Positions 11,977 to 22,658 of a stretch of 64,000 nt of DNA are shown in pieces. The DNA is from Microstegium vimineum (Eukaryota > Streptophyta > Magnoliopsida > Poales > Poaceae). Both the position numbers and the translations under genes were made by a program. The notes under the pieces are model-generated. The model was not told where the DNA came from and searched no databases. It worked only from the letters and a program-made list of their open reading frames with translations. Position 1 is the first letter of the stretch. Each line of letters starts with the position of its first letter. Where the stretch lies: positions 8,866,818 through 8,930,817 of the forward strand of contig CM039134.1 of assembly GCA_022036555.1 (NCBI GenBank). Direction: 5' to 3'.

Positions 11977-12649
11977 GTAAATGTGAGATGGGTAGAAGTG
12001 ATCATATAAATGCCTTGTGATGAAGATATGAATATGATGAACCAATCATAATATGGATACCAAATGAGAAGCCGGGAGACAATGTTGACACAAGATTTTT
12101 CTCCCGAGGTTCACTTGGTTGCCACCAAGCTAGTCCACATTGTGTCGACCACTCACTTGGTGATTCGGTGGCTAATAGGCAATCACAAGCTTAGACCACA
12201 ACTCGGGCGCCACAAGAATCGCACACAAGAGAGTGTAGCTCAATGACACTAGCAATTTACTAGAGTTACCCTTTGGCACGCCGCCGAGGTGGGTACAAGC
12301 CTTCTCACAATGGTCGAAGCCGACCGCGAACAATCACCAACTCGCGCCGAAGCTCCACCACCGCTCTAAGCCATCTAGGTGTTGGCAAACACTAAGAATA
12401 ACAAGAAAATCCGTGGTGACGACGATGATCAAGCGCCACTAAGATGCAATTCAATGATCAAAGCACTTGGTTCACTCAAACTCATGAAATGAGCAATTGG
12501 ATCAAGAGAGGTGAGTTGGGGACTATCTCAAACAAGCACAAATGTATCAAATGAATGAGAGGTGCAAGAGTATGCCCCAAGGGCCATCTAAAACGTTTAT
12601 ATAGAAACTCTCAAGCAACTATCAGTTTTGCCCCTCAAACTGAGCTTCT

Positions 12650-13175
12650 ACGAGTGCTCCGGGCACTAAACAAGCCTGGGTCCAGACCATATCGCATGTG
12701 TCCGGACCCTGCTCAGCTTGAATTCAACCGTTGACGCGACGAGTCTTTCGCTGAAATGCACGTCCGGGCGCTAGCAACAGTGCAGCTTCGGATTATAGTC
12801 GCCAGCGTTCGGACCTTATACAGTAAGGATCCAGAGAGCTCCCAGGCTCCGGACACGTGTTTGAACTCTTGACTGCGGACCATAGTGACTGCGGACCATA
12901 GTGATGCGTCCGGACTCAACACCGAGACACAACAGAGAGCTCCCGAGCTCTGGACGCGTGTCCGAACCTCCGAGTCCGAACCATAGTCGCGCATCCAGAC
13001 TCAACACAAAGAGTTACAAAACGTACAATTCACTCCGAACGTTGTCCAAACTAGAGGGTCCGGACCAAAGTCAGCGTCCAGACTCCCTGTTCACAACACT
13101 AAACGCCTAGGGTATGCCCTCGGACGCATGAGCATTAGTCCGGGCGGCATCAACCCTAGTGTCCAGACCTTGTAA
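12650..13175. repeat. dispersed TCCGGAC-type motif array inside the solo LTR
   Basis: More than ten diverged copies of a short near-palindromic motif (GTCCGGAC, TCCGGACC, CTCCGGAC and relatives) lie in this segment, including a tight duplication of GACTGCGGACCATAGT at about 12873-12903. Similar arrays are known from Opie/Ji-type LTRs; the function is unknown. Confidence 0.75.
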
Positions 13176-13635
13176 CCTTGTCCAAACGTGCTAAAACTTT
13201 CACACCAAGTTCTCATGTGCTAACACTAAGTGTTCCAACACTTGTGCACGTGTGTTAGTTTTTACTTCATAGTTTCTTGGAATCATGTTCATTATTCTCA
13301 CTAGTTCATTTTAGATATGCAATGCAAATGACCTAGTGGCACATGATAACCATAATCAATCATGCATTTTCCCTTCTTGATAGTACGATTATCTATCCTA
13401 AATATGATCACACTCTCTATAGTGTCTTGACCACTTAACCGAAAATGGCTCCTATATAATACCTTTGCATTGAGCCACTTTCCTTTCCATGGAGCACTTG
13501 ATCAACATGCACTATGATCATCCTCATGGCTCCACTTGTCAAGTTGGATCGGATCACCCTAGCTAAAACACATTCTTAGCAATAGGGTTAGTCCATAGGT
13601 TTCATTAATTAGCCAAATCCAAACTTGGCCTTTCA

Positions 13636-15749
13636 CTTATGCTTTGCCAAGAGCTTGAGAGATTGAGGGAGACTAGAATTGTTTCTTCATTATTCCTTGC
13701 ATGCCTCCATGACAATCGTGCCTCTCTTTATATAGAGAGGGGATTAACCCTAAACCTAACTTGGTGGCTAAGCACCCTTGACCTAACTTGGCGGCTGAGC
13801 TATTGCCTCTTGGGCCTATTGGGCCGGCGGTAGTCTGTTTTCTGCCCATGATAGTGTCACTTAGTGGATCATCCACTAAGGCTATGTTTTTACTATGTTA
13901 AGTGGCCTTGGTATTGGACTTCATCGTGTGAACCATAGTGCCTAGGTGGCACCTGACAAATCATCCAGTGACGTAGTACGTTGACTTTGTGTCAAGTGAT
14001 TGAGTTACTAAAGTGTGCCACATGATCCATAGGTGCATGTGTGGACTACAACGGACCATTCATTGGAGCATATTTCTTTCTAACTGTTGTAACCATGGTT
14101 GAATAGAATCACTGTAACATCTGGTGGGATCATTCGATGATGTCTTTGTTTGTAAATTTTTTTTGTAATGGCTAGTATAGACTCTTCACACCTTTTATAT
14201 GTGTTCACTAGCTCATTTTGAGCTGATTTTTTACTCAAGTTATGACATACATATAGAGGGAGTTTGTGAAAGGTTTTAGAGCCATCCAAGGCAAGGTTTC
14301 TAGTTGAGTGAATGTTGAAGACATTTGCAAGCACCTAGTCGGTTCAGTGGTGGACTAGATGACCTTCCCATTGGTACTTCTTACTTGAAGCTTCATATCG
14401 GTGTACTCGGTATGAAAACCACCAATCTAGAGTGGAGAAGAGGTATTTTCTAATGGATACTTGTGTCTTGGTGAGTCGGTGCTACAATGTGGATTAGGGG
14501 GTAGTAGCTACAATTAGGGAGTACTATCCAAGACTATGGGGGGGGGATGGTTCTTTGTTGTCCTCTTTTCATTTCCACATTACTTTAGTGACTTAAATTT
14601 GTACTTTGCTCCTTATTAAGTGCAAGAATCATTGTGTGAAGACTAGATTTCTCAATGCTAGAGTCTACTTAGTCATAGGGTTTAATTCAAATAAGAGAGT
14701 ACATTTAGTGTAGAGACATGTTTAGCTTGTGACCTTTTTAGTCGTAGGATCCAACTGTGAAAGTGGATGAGTAGATATTTCATAGCTAAGATTTGTTGTA
14801 TTAACCTTATTGAGTCCAATTCACCCTCTCTTGGGCCATTTGGTCTTTTGAATACATAAATTCTATGAGTCTTATAGAATTTTCACATGAATCGGTTCAT
14901 TGTCATAGGAAAAATAAAAAAAAATAGGAAAACAAACCTCACATTCGAAATTGGACCTTAATAGTATGACTAGCTAGTTTACATCAACAATTACACTGAC
15001 CCATACTAAACTATCCCTTGCCATCCATGCATGTACGACTATCCGTTGTAGCATGCTAAAATATGCCATGTCTATACATGAGCAGATGTGTTTAATAGTC
15101 TCCATGTTTATATCCTCTGAGATCTAGCAACGCTCACTAAACAAACATAACCTTTACACCTCACAAGGAAAATAGAAATGTCATGCAAGACCAACTATCA
15201 TTAGAAGGCCTTGTCACACCAAAAATCCAATCATAATGCAAGATTGCCTATGAGCACACCACATAGACCACCTCAGTACAACATTTCTGCTGACCTAACT
15301 CTCCCACATCAACCTCCTCTCCAACTTTGTGGACACATGTAGCGCAATCCTACCATACCACCGCCCAAGTGTTTCCATATAGAAGCCATGCCCTCAATCA
15401 CTATGCCTATGTGGCTATATATGCTACGTCCTCATCCTAGATGTCTTTTGTGCCGTTCATGGCTAGGCCTCCACCCTCAAGTAAAACTCTGGCATCTAGA
15501 TAGACCACCAATGAAACTATGGTTCCACCACCACCATGCTTGGGATGCCACCGCACCATTGGTCTCTACGTCATTATTCCACCACAATCACTACCGCACC
15601 ACCATGCACCCACACCATCTAACACCTCGTGTGTGCACCATAGAATAAGGACAATATAGCCATACCATCACACACCAGCTACCGCTCCGCGACATGGGGC
15701 ATCTTGGACATCTGCACCAAAATGGACGTTGGTTATCCCAAAACCACAT
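13636..15749. other. old retrotransposon debris and intergenic sequence
   Basis: From 13641 to about 14085 the minus strand reads like part of an older LTR: a TATA box (CTATATAAAG, complement near 13727) and a start resembling TTAGAAAGAAATATGC near 14085. The solo LTR appears to have landed inside it. The rest holds no supported gene. Short frames at 14080-14334 and 15388-15648 look random. Confidence 0.45.
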
Positions 15750-16168
15750 CACTAATAGAAAACAAACCTTCGATTCATCACATTAGTTTCAGCTATAGTT
15801 AGACCGGAACTGATGTGAGCATTAGTTTCAGGTCCAAGTTTGACAGATGGTTGAGGACCTTTCATCAACAAGGACTAATGTAGAACCTGTAGTCCGAGAG
15901 CATCCTCTGATGGGTTAGTTCAAAAGAAAAGCATCCTATCCAAAAGTCACATGTTCTTTGTAGGTGGGGTAAAAAGCTACACGCGAGGCAATGTGTGAGA
16001 TCTTGGTTTGAGTCTCACGAGTCACAAGGGTGAAAGGCATTATATTTTTAGCTTCATGGGAGGACAAACGGGACTAAAGACCATGCCTTTAGTTTCATAT
16101 ACGACCCGATTGAAGTCGGGACTAAAGGGTTTTCCCAACTGAGACTATAGATCGACTTTCTACTAGTG
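15750..16168. mobile_element. small non-autonomous CACTA element (GGGACTAAAG family)
   Basis: The element starts CACTAATAGAAA and ends TTTCTACTAGTG, whose complement is CACTAGTAGAAA. Subterminal copies of GGGACTAAAG/CTTTAGTCC-type motifs occur near both ends. Length is 419 bp with no transposase. The 3-bp flanks (CAT and CTC) do not match, so the insertion is old or the target duplication has decayed. A tRNA-like B box lies inside at 16005-16015. Confidence 0.72.
15968..16016 (+). promoter_or_regulatory. tRNA-like Pol III box pair inside CACTA element
   Basis: GGTTTGAGTCT (16005-16015) fits the Pol III B-box pattern GGTTCGANTCC with one or two mismatches. A weak A-box-like segment lies about 35-40 bases upstream. 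It is not a full tRNA. The A box alone would not be convincing. Confidence 0.4.
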
Positions 16169-19100
16169 CTCGCGCAACAAGAAACACCTCCACGTATCCA
16201 TTGCATTGCTTGCCATAGTAGCCACGGTAGCTTCCACCATCATACCTTCATTTGACCTAAGTTGTGCGACCCTTGTTGTCCGCCTGCCGCCCTAGACAAA
16301 CATGGATGAACTACCACCTCAGAGTGAAGCGCCTCCACATCACCATGCAGCCATGACACATCATCACCTTCCATTGTGCCAGCAACTCCCCCTCCGCTCC
16401 AAGTTGTCACAAACCACACCAATGTTGTGCTCCGGTGACGGTGAGGAGCGGTAGAGGAGGAAGGCACGAGGGCTCAGATAGTTGGATTTTGTTTCGCCTA
16501 AGGGACAAGGGGGCGGTCATGCCGTAGAAGGACAAACTCTGATGTGGCTATATATACATTCAACTTTATTAAAATCAAAATTCCATAGCCATCTCACGCG
16601 TCGCCGTCAAGTAGTGATGCTCCTGGCGTGCCGGCAGGACCAAGGGTCCGGGGCAACAAGCCAGGTGCGGCAGTGGCCAACCCACGACGATGTAGGCCGG
16701 GCATAGTAGTGGAGGTATAGTAGTGAATGAAGGTATGGTCGGGGCTGAGCTTGGCAGGGCGGCGCTGTATAAGCTGAAGGGCTAAGCACAGTCCGTGCTA
16801 CACAATGGTGCCAGAACTTGCTAGTCCTAGCAGAAGGCTAGAACTAGAACAGTATGATATTTCATATTCGTTTTAGCAAAAGCACAATCTATTATATTAT
16901 TATATAATATATAATAGCATTATAGCACATAACAGCCTTTTATGCATGGCTTCCAGAGAGGATCGATGATGGCAAATCTTGCTTGTTTATTTGGTTACAC
17001 AGGCCGGCATGCATTGCTGGGACCTTTTTCATTACATTACATGCATATAAATGTCATGCGGCATCATTGTACATGTTGATTTTAACAAAACTAATAGCGG
17101 CCTAGCTAGGCAATGGTAGGGCCTCCCACGTCTTATAGGGCTTCCCTGTGTACCCTGTTACTACGTGTAGTACTGTAAAAGAGAGTTTAGTGTGTGAGGC
17201 TATACTTGTCTGTTCTTGCCTTCTTGGAGACCGTGAGCTCGCTCTCTTTCTTGAGGAGCTTTTACATGTTTGCTCTGTTGACTACTCGAATTGACTTGGC
17301 TTTTCCTCCTTTATTAGGAAAGTTTAAATTGACCCACAGCTATATATGTAATTCTGGTTCAGCTAGTGAGGCAGATCACTATTGTTACAGTGGTCGTGTT
17401 ATTAATTACTGTGTTGTATAGTAGCTGTACGATTTCAAATAATAATATCAAAATATAGGACCGATCTTATGTACACAGTATACACCATGTTAATTTGATT
17501 TTAGCTGAAAGATGACACTTTTTTTTGTTTTTTAATAAAAAGAGCTGCCTCTGGGGTATGAACACACTGTACTGTCACTTGGTCTCAGTGATCTGCATGA
17601 TTGTTGGCCAGACTGGACTGTGGACGCCTTTTGCAACTTTTTTAGTTTTGAAAACTTTGCTGCAACTAGCTAGTAATTACGTGTTGTGTTGAGATGCATG
17701 TATGTAGACCATGATGATATACTAATTATATATAAGCTTCAGCCACGTACCTATAAATGACAAAGATGACAAAATCTAAGCCAAAGCTATCATGCTGTAA
17801 CAGTGGCCATCATTGAAGGCCACATGTACTTTGAATTATTTTATGGGCCTGTTCGTCGACTTGCATTGGCAAAGTAATCGATCTGTTACGACTTGTTACA
17901 CATGAGGATCGATCTAACCTCCTGCTACCTTGATCAGTTAACTGTGTGAAGGGGCCAGTCCGTGTCTGGATCGGATCATCAGTTGATTCCATAGGACACA
18001 CATCGGTACAAATTTCTCTATTTTCAGCAATAACTCTGTCATGAGATTTTTCCTTACCGACTGTATGCATCGAAACATTGACGTTTACCATTTTGTTTCT
18101 TGAGTTAATTAGGTGCAGTACATACAATTGAATTGATCCCTGTTAATTTGTACGATTAGAACCAGTGAATCCAACGTGGAAACTTAAACCTTTTTATATT
18201 TATATTAATTGGCTGGACAACGTAGTCCAGTTGTTTAATTATTTTAGACACCAATGTATGCATGGACGGCCATACCCCTTTAAATATTGCCATTTTGATA
18301 AGTCGTCCATAAAAAAATAATATGGTCATTTTCACAAGAAAAATACAAATAGTTATATATGTAATTATTTATTTAGTGCCAAAGGTTTTAAAAGATAGTT
18401 TGTACACTATCTAAACTAATGCCATGTTTTTTTTTTGAAGCGGCGACAGTTATCATGTGTACAAAGTGTTGACACGTACGGCGCTAGCGTGAGCCCAAAA
18501 TTAATCATATAAGCAGAGAACATCTGTAGGCTAACCCTAATTAAGAATATAATGTATTTAATCCACCTAGCTAGGTATATAAATAATGGGTATGACAGTG
18601 CATGCCGATAACTTGAACTGATATCAGTTCGTCACTAATGATTGCCAATTATACTGCGGCTCTTTTAATTATGAGATGGAAGCAGCAGACAAGCTGGTTC
18701 AATTGGTTGTTAAACCGCATTGCACAAGCACCCTGTGCGGCTGTGTGCACCATGCATTGATCACCACACGGTGTGCTAGTCTACATCGCCGGCCTCTTTA
18801 TGATTGTGCTGCTTAGGCAAAGCTCAATTAAGCTAAGCCAGTTCATGCATAAAAAGGGCATGATTACTCTTAAACCGGACGCACTGACGAAGGCTAGCTA
18901 TGGCTTTCTACTTTTTTAGGAATGTCATTAAATTGGTACGTACTACTATGTAATATCAGTTTTCTTCTTTTTATCTTTTGCGAGGATACTAGGAAATACA
19001 CATAAATTCTCATCCATTTCGAATATTATAAAAGGTATTTACTTTTCTAGATACATTAATTTCATCATGTATCTAGCTAGACATTTAAGTGTATATGTAA

Positions 19101-19355
19101 ATACATATATATCAAAATCTATATATGTGGAATATCAAAATGTCTTATAATTTGAAACGGAGGCAATATATCAGCATGTATCCGTCTTTACATCACAACA
19201 CACACACACGCACACTACTACAACATTCTTTTGCCACAAATCCATGATGCTTTAATTTCCTAATACAATCAAACTTTTGAAAAAAAACTCAATCGCCTGT
19301 CTTTACGGTGGTGAACCAGTATTGAGTGATTTATACAAATATACACTTCTTCAGC
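16169..19355. other. intergenic region upstream of the LBD gene
   Basis: Mostly AT-rich, with no supported gene. It contains a short AT-rich palindromic tract (about 16888-16912), a degraded Stowaway (19009-19164) and a (CA)n tract near 19198-19212. Distal regulatory sequence of the LBD gene may lie here, but nothing specific was recognised. Confidence 0.5.
19009..19164. mobile_element. degraded Stowaway-like MITE
   Basis: The left end CTCATCCATTTCGAATATTA and the inverted right end CCTCCGTTTCAAATTATAAG are diverged versions of the Stowaway terminus. Length is about 156 bp, shorter than usual. Confidence 0.55.
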
Positions 19356-19363
19356 TATATATA
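19356..19363 (+). promoter_or_regulatory. candidate TATA box of the LBD gene
   Basis: TATATATA lies about 160 bp upstream of a CT-repeat that looks like a plant 5'UTR pyrimidine tract. Other TATA-like strings exist in this AT-rich region, so the choice is weak. Confidence 0.25.
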
Positions 19364-19517
19364 CATATACTCCCATGTGGGCAGCGAGAACTGTTCGTGA
19401 AAAGTGACCAGATGAGGCGCAGCACTGTGGTAGATATTCTTTGCGAGTAGTGGCAATGTCACCCTCACACTTTTTCTTGTACTACCATTAATCTCGATTT
19501 GTCCTTATTTATCTGTT

Positions 19518-19519
<2 letters not shown>

Positions 19520-19564
<45 letters not shown>
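19520..19564 (+). repeat. (CT)n microsatellite, probable 5' leader of the LBD gene
   Basis: About 22 CT units lie near the presumed transcription start. CT-rich tracts near the start site are common in grass genes. A (CAG)n-like stretch follows at about 20051-20076. Confidence 0.85.
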
Positions 19565-19566
<2 letters not shown>

Positions 19567-20177
19567 TGTTACCCCCACATGGCCGGGCCCTTTTTTCTTT
19601 GCAACATACACCCCTCCACAATATTCTTCAACACTCTCTCTTCCTCATTCAATACTGGTCTCGCTCTCTGCCTTTTTTTTCATAGTGTGCGGTCGATCTA
19701 TGCACCTCACCTTTCCCTTTGCTGCAGTTGGAGGGAGTGCTGCAGCTGGAAGAGGAGAGAAGCCGGTTTCCCTTCTCCATATCTCTCCTCCCAGCTCCCT
19801 CCTTTCCCCCCATAGATCGATCACAGCCAGCAGCCAGAGACAAGAGTTAGGCTGTTCTAACCTGATCATATGACCCTCCAGCAATTCTTCCATCCACACA
19901 CAAACTGAAGCAAGAATTGCTTACATATATATCTTGTGTTTGTCCTTTTTTTCTCTATTTTCCTCTTCTTTTTAATTTCATTGTGCAGCTTAGCTTGTTA
20001 GTAGATAGCAGTGGATCGATGTATGATGGAGAAAACAAGCTAGCTCGCTAGCAGCAGCCAGCAGCAGCAGCAGCAGAGAGAAGGATAGAGGGAAAAAAAT
20101 CCTTCTTCATAGTCTCGCTCGGCCCTTCTTCACCAGGCCACCAGGCCTGCAGATCTGTCTGCTGTGACCTTGCAGAG

Positions 20178-20805
20178 GTGAGGATATATATGAGCAGGTC
20201 TCTCACTGCAACATGCTCATGTATGAGAAATTTTCGAAGACAAAAGCTCTGATTTCCAGTCTTCTGGTCTTCTAGCTGCCTTCTCTTGCTTGGTACTATT
20301 ATATTATCTATGGTCGTTCTTGAGATTTGAGCGCAGAGATCGCCTTTTTTTTCTTGGAAATTTGTGCTTCTTGTGCCATATCATCATATATACATGCACA
20401 CCCACGCACTTGTACAGTGGATCATGCATCCTCCATTTGTATTCATGATCATGCTGTTGATTTTCTTTGGTCCCGGCCGGCCTTTATCAAACTATTTCCG
20501 CACAGATAAGAATTCTACAGTCTTATTTGTCCATCTTTCTTTGACCCAAAGTAAAAAGGGAAGAACAGAACTTCCTCATTTATTTTTCCCAAAGATTGCA
20601 CATGCATATATAGCTGGATCGATCAGAGCAACACCATCAGCTCTAAAACCCTAATCTTCTGATTCTTCTGCCATCCCAGAACGATCCTCAGTCCAAGAAA
20701 ACCCTAACCCTAAGATTATTAGTATCGAAAAGAGATATGCGTAATCACAGACAGCTCATGTTTCTTTATTTAGAAAAGCTGATATTTTTTCTCTATTTTT
20801 CGCAG
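20178..20805 (+). other. inferred 5'UTR intron of the LBD gene
   Basis: A consensus donor (GCAGAG then GTGAGG, GT at 20178-20179) and a pyrimidine-rich acceptor (TTTTTCGCAG, AG at 20804-20805) bracket 628 bp. Exon 2 would begin 15 bases before the ATG. An in-frame ATG at 20737 falls inside this intron and is therefore not used as the start. The donor is the best candidate seen but has not been tested. Confidence 0.5.
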
Positions 20806-20820
20806 GCCAGGAAGAAGGAA

Positions 20821-21612
20821 ATGGCATCGCCGTCGAGCACCAGCAACAACTCGGCCCTCTCCCCTGTGGCCGCGTCGACGCCCGGTGCCGGGGCGCCGTG
20901 CGCGGCGTGCAAGTTCCTGCGGCGCAAGTGCCTGCCGGGGTGCGTGTTCGCGCCCTACTTCCCGCCGGAGGAGCCGCAGAAGTTCGCCAACGTGCACAAG
21001 GTGTTCGGCGCCAGCAACGTGACCAAGCTGCTGAACGAGCTGCTGCCGCACCAGCGGGAGGACGCCGTGAGCTCGCTGGCCTACGAGGCCGAGGCGCGCG
21101 TCAAGGACCCCGTCTACGGCTGCGTCGGCGCCATCTCCGTGCTCCAGCGCCAGGTCCACCGCCTCCAGAAGGAGCTGGACGCCGCGCACGCCGAGCTCCT
21201 CCGCTACGCCTGCGGCGACGTTGCCGCCGGCATCCCCACCGCGCTCCCCGTCAGCGTGAGCGTCAGTGCCTCCCCCAGGTTCTCCACGGCAATGACGACG
21301 AGCCCCGGGCAGCAGTTCGCAGCCACTGTGCATGCCGCCGCCGGCATGTACGGCAGCAGCCGGAGGCTCGGCGTCTTGGACGGCCTAGCGGCGCCACCAC
21401 CGCCGCTACCTCCAGCGGGCGGCTGCTACTTCATGCGGAACCACAGCAACAACGTCATTAGTAGCTCCCCAGGCGCTGACGTGGCGCCCGTCCTGCCTTA
21501 CGCTTCCGTGGCTAATTGGGCCGTGAATGCCATCAGCGCCTCGACGACCACCACCTCTGGATCAGAGAGCATTGGGTTGGATCACAAGGAAGGGGGAGAC
21601 AGCAGCATGTGA
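20821..21612 (+). CDS. ra2: LOB-domain (LBD) transcription factor, RAMOSA2-like
   Basis: The 263-residue product has all class I LBD landmarks. The C block is Cys27-x2-Cys30-x6-Cys37-x3-Cys41, a zinc-binding DNA-contact motif. The GAS block runs from about residue 55 (FANVHKVFGASN) to the DPVYG segment, with its conserved proline at 97. A perfect zipper follows: Leu108-x6-Leu115-x3-Leu119-x6-Leu126. The variable C-terminal half is rich in Ala, Ser, Pro and Thr and ends in SGSESIGLDHKEGGDSSM. That tail and the N-terminus match, from memory, grass RAMOSA2. RA2 is a nuclear factor that sets branch-meristem fate in maize inflorescences, and its barley counterpart is Vrs4. The frame is intact, CpG-rich and in one coding exon, as usual for this group. 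The ATG at 20821 gives the canonical MASPSS start. Another closely related LBD is possible, but the tail argues for RA2. Confidence 0.85.
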   Translation: MASPSSTSNNSALSPVAASTPGAGAPCAACKFLRRKCLPGCVFAPYFPPEEPQKFANVHKVFGASNVTKLLNELLPHQREDAVSSLAYEAEARVKDPVYGCVGAISVLQRQVHRLQKELDAAHAELLRYACGDVAAGIPTALPVSVSVSASPRFSTAMTTSPGQQFAATVHAAAGMYGSSRRLGVLDGLAAPPPPLPPAGGCYFMRNHSNNVISSSPGADVAPVLPYASVANWAVNAISASTTTTSGSESIGLDHKEGGDSSM

Positions 21613-21660
21613 ACTGTGAAGTGAAGGAAAGCTACGAGGCGCCGCCGTGAATGGTAAGCT

Positions 21661-22023
21661 GTAATTTTCAGCACGGCAGCAATGCCCAATTGCCCATGCA
21701 TGATGTAACTATGTATACTCCCTCTGTATCGGAAATAGAAGACGTTTAGGACAATGACACGGTCTCCAAAACACAACTTTGACCCTTTGTTTTGTAAAAA
21801 TATTTATGAAAAAGTGATATATGTATACTTTTATGAAAATATTTTTCAAGACAAATCTATTCATATAATTTTTACATTTGCAAACTCAACAATTTAAAAG
21901 TTATAGATGATTTATATTTTTAATGTTTGACTCAAACCTTGTCTAAAACATCTTCTATTTCTGATACGGAGGGAGGGAATATGTAATTTTCAGCACGGGA
22001 GACCGGGAGTAACTATATATACT
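21661..22023. repeat. near-duplicate flanks around the MITE downstream of ra2
   Basis: GTAATTTTCAGCACGG at 21661-21676 recurs exactly at 21983-21998. GTAACTATGTATACT at 21705-21719 recurs with one change at 22009-22023. The Stowaway lies between the two copies. Confidence 0.8.
21718..21975. mobile_element. Stowaway MITE (Tc1/mariner type)
   Basis: Terminal inverted repeats of about 37 bp begin CTCCCTCTGTATCGGAAATA at the left and CTCCCTCCGTATCAGAAATA in the inverted right end. A TA precedes the left end; the right flank (GG) no longer shows it. Length is 258 bp. It lies about 105 bp after the ra2 stop, within or just beyond its 3'UTR. Confidence 0.9.
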
Positions 22024-22638
22024 GTAGGTGCTAGTTTGTATATATGTTTTAATTATATATATACACACACAGTTGTTATCTGCGGCTTTAATAATTGTTA
22101 CTATGCTTGTATGTATTGTGTAGTGATTTACTCTACTACTCCTTGTTAAGATGTGGAGACAAGGATGCATGCACTTGAGCCCTTTGTCCTTAATGAGCTG
22201 TGGGATCGAAGCTTGGTGAAGGAAAGGAAGGAAGCTTCAGGGGAATCGGAGATGGGAGGAGCCCAATCGATCTCAGCTTGATTAAGAGCTAAGGAGCAAT
22301 CTATCTATCTATCTATATCACTATTTATCTATCTACCTTTCGCTATATAGCCGACATGAATTATATATATCGACTGCATCCCCTTTTTGCATGTTGTGTG
22401 CAAACCATACTTTGGAGTACTAAATGTAATCGGATCGAGATCTTGATCTCTCTTCTTTTCATATGATTAGTTCTTCGTTTTCGCAGGATCCATCGATCAG
22501 TCATTAGTACTCCGTTTATATATATAGCATATGCATGCATGCTTTGGCTTTGCGATCAGAAAACAAAAGAGGCACCTTTAGGCGTGCGGCCAATAACTAA
22601 GATAAGAGCCAATAACCAAAGCAGCAGGATCCTAGCTA

Positions 22639-22658
22639 CATGCATGCATGCATGCATG
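22639..22658. repeat. (CATG)5 palindromic repeat
   Basis: Five units of CATG contain overlapping RY-type motifs (CATGCA), one of several such clusters on both sides of ra2. Confidence 0.9.

Larger units (their letters stand above)
11593..13635. mobile_element. solo LTR, SIRE/Opie-like copia family
   Basis: The 2,043-bp unit begins TGAAAGGTCC and ends GGCCTTTCA, with CTTAT on both sides (11588-11592 and 13636-13640), a perfect 5-bp target duplication. No internal domains are present, so it is a solo LTR left by recombination. The start (TGAAAGG, then a G-run and a GAATAGC-type sequence) and the array of TCCGGAC-like palindromes resemble maize Opie/Ji LTRs. Its ends match in style the LTR at 52047-53631. 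It contains a 22-G run (11617-11638) and an AT microsatellite. Confidence 0.88.

Noticed and set aside
20737..20820. Upstream in-frame ATG giving an N-terminal extension of the LBD protein
   Set aside because: It falls in the inferred 5'UTR intron, and the residues it adds are hydrophobic and unlike LBD proteins, which start MASPSS-like.
20770..21461. 187-codon frames on the opposite strand and in another frame of the LBD gene
   Set aside because: They mirror the GC-rich LBD coding sequence and carry no domain.
22200..22240. Candidate microRNA hairpin around GAAGCTT...GAAGCTTC
   Set aside because: The stem is only about 7 bp with a purine-rich loop; no known mature miRNA sequence.
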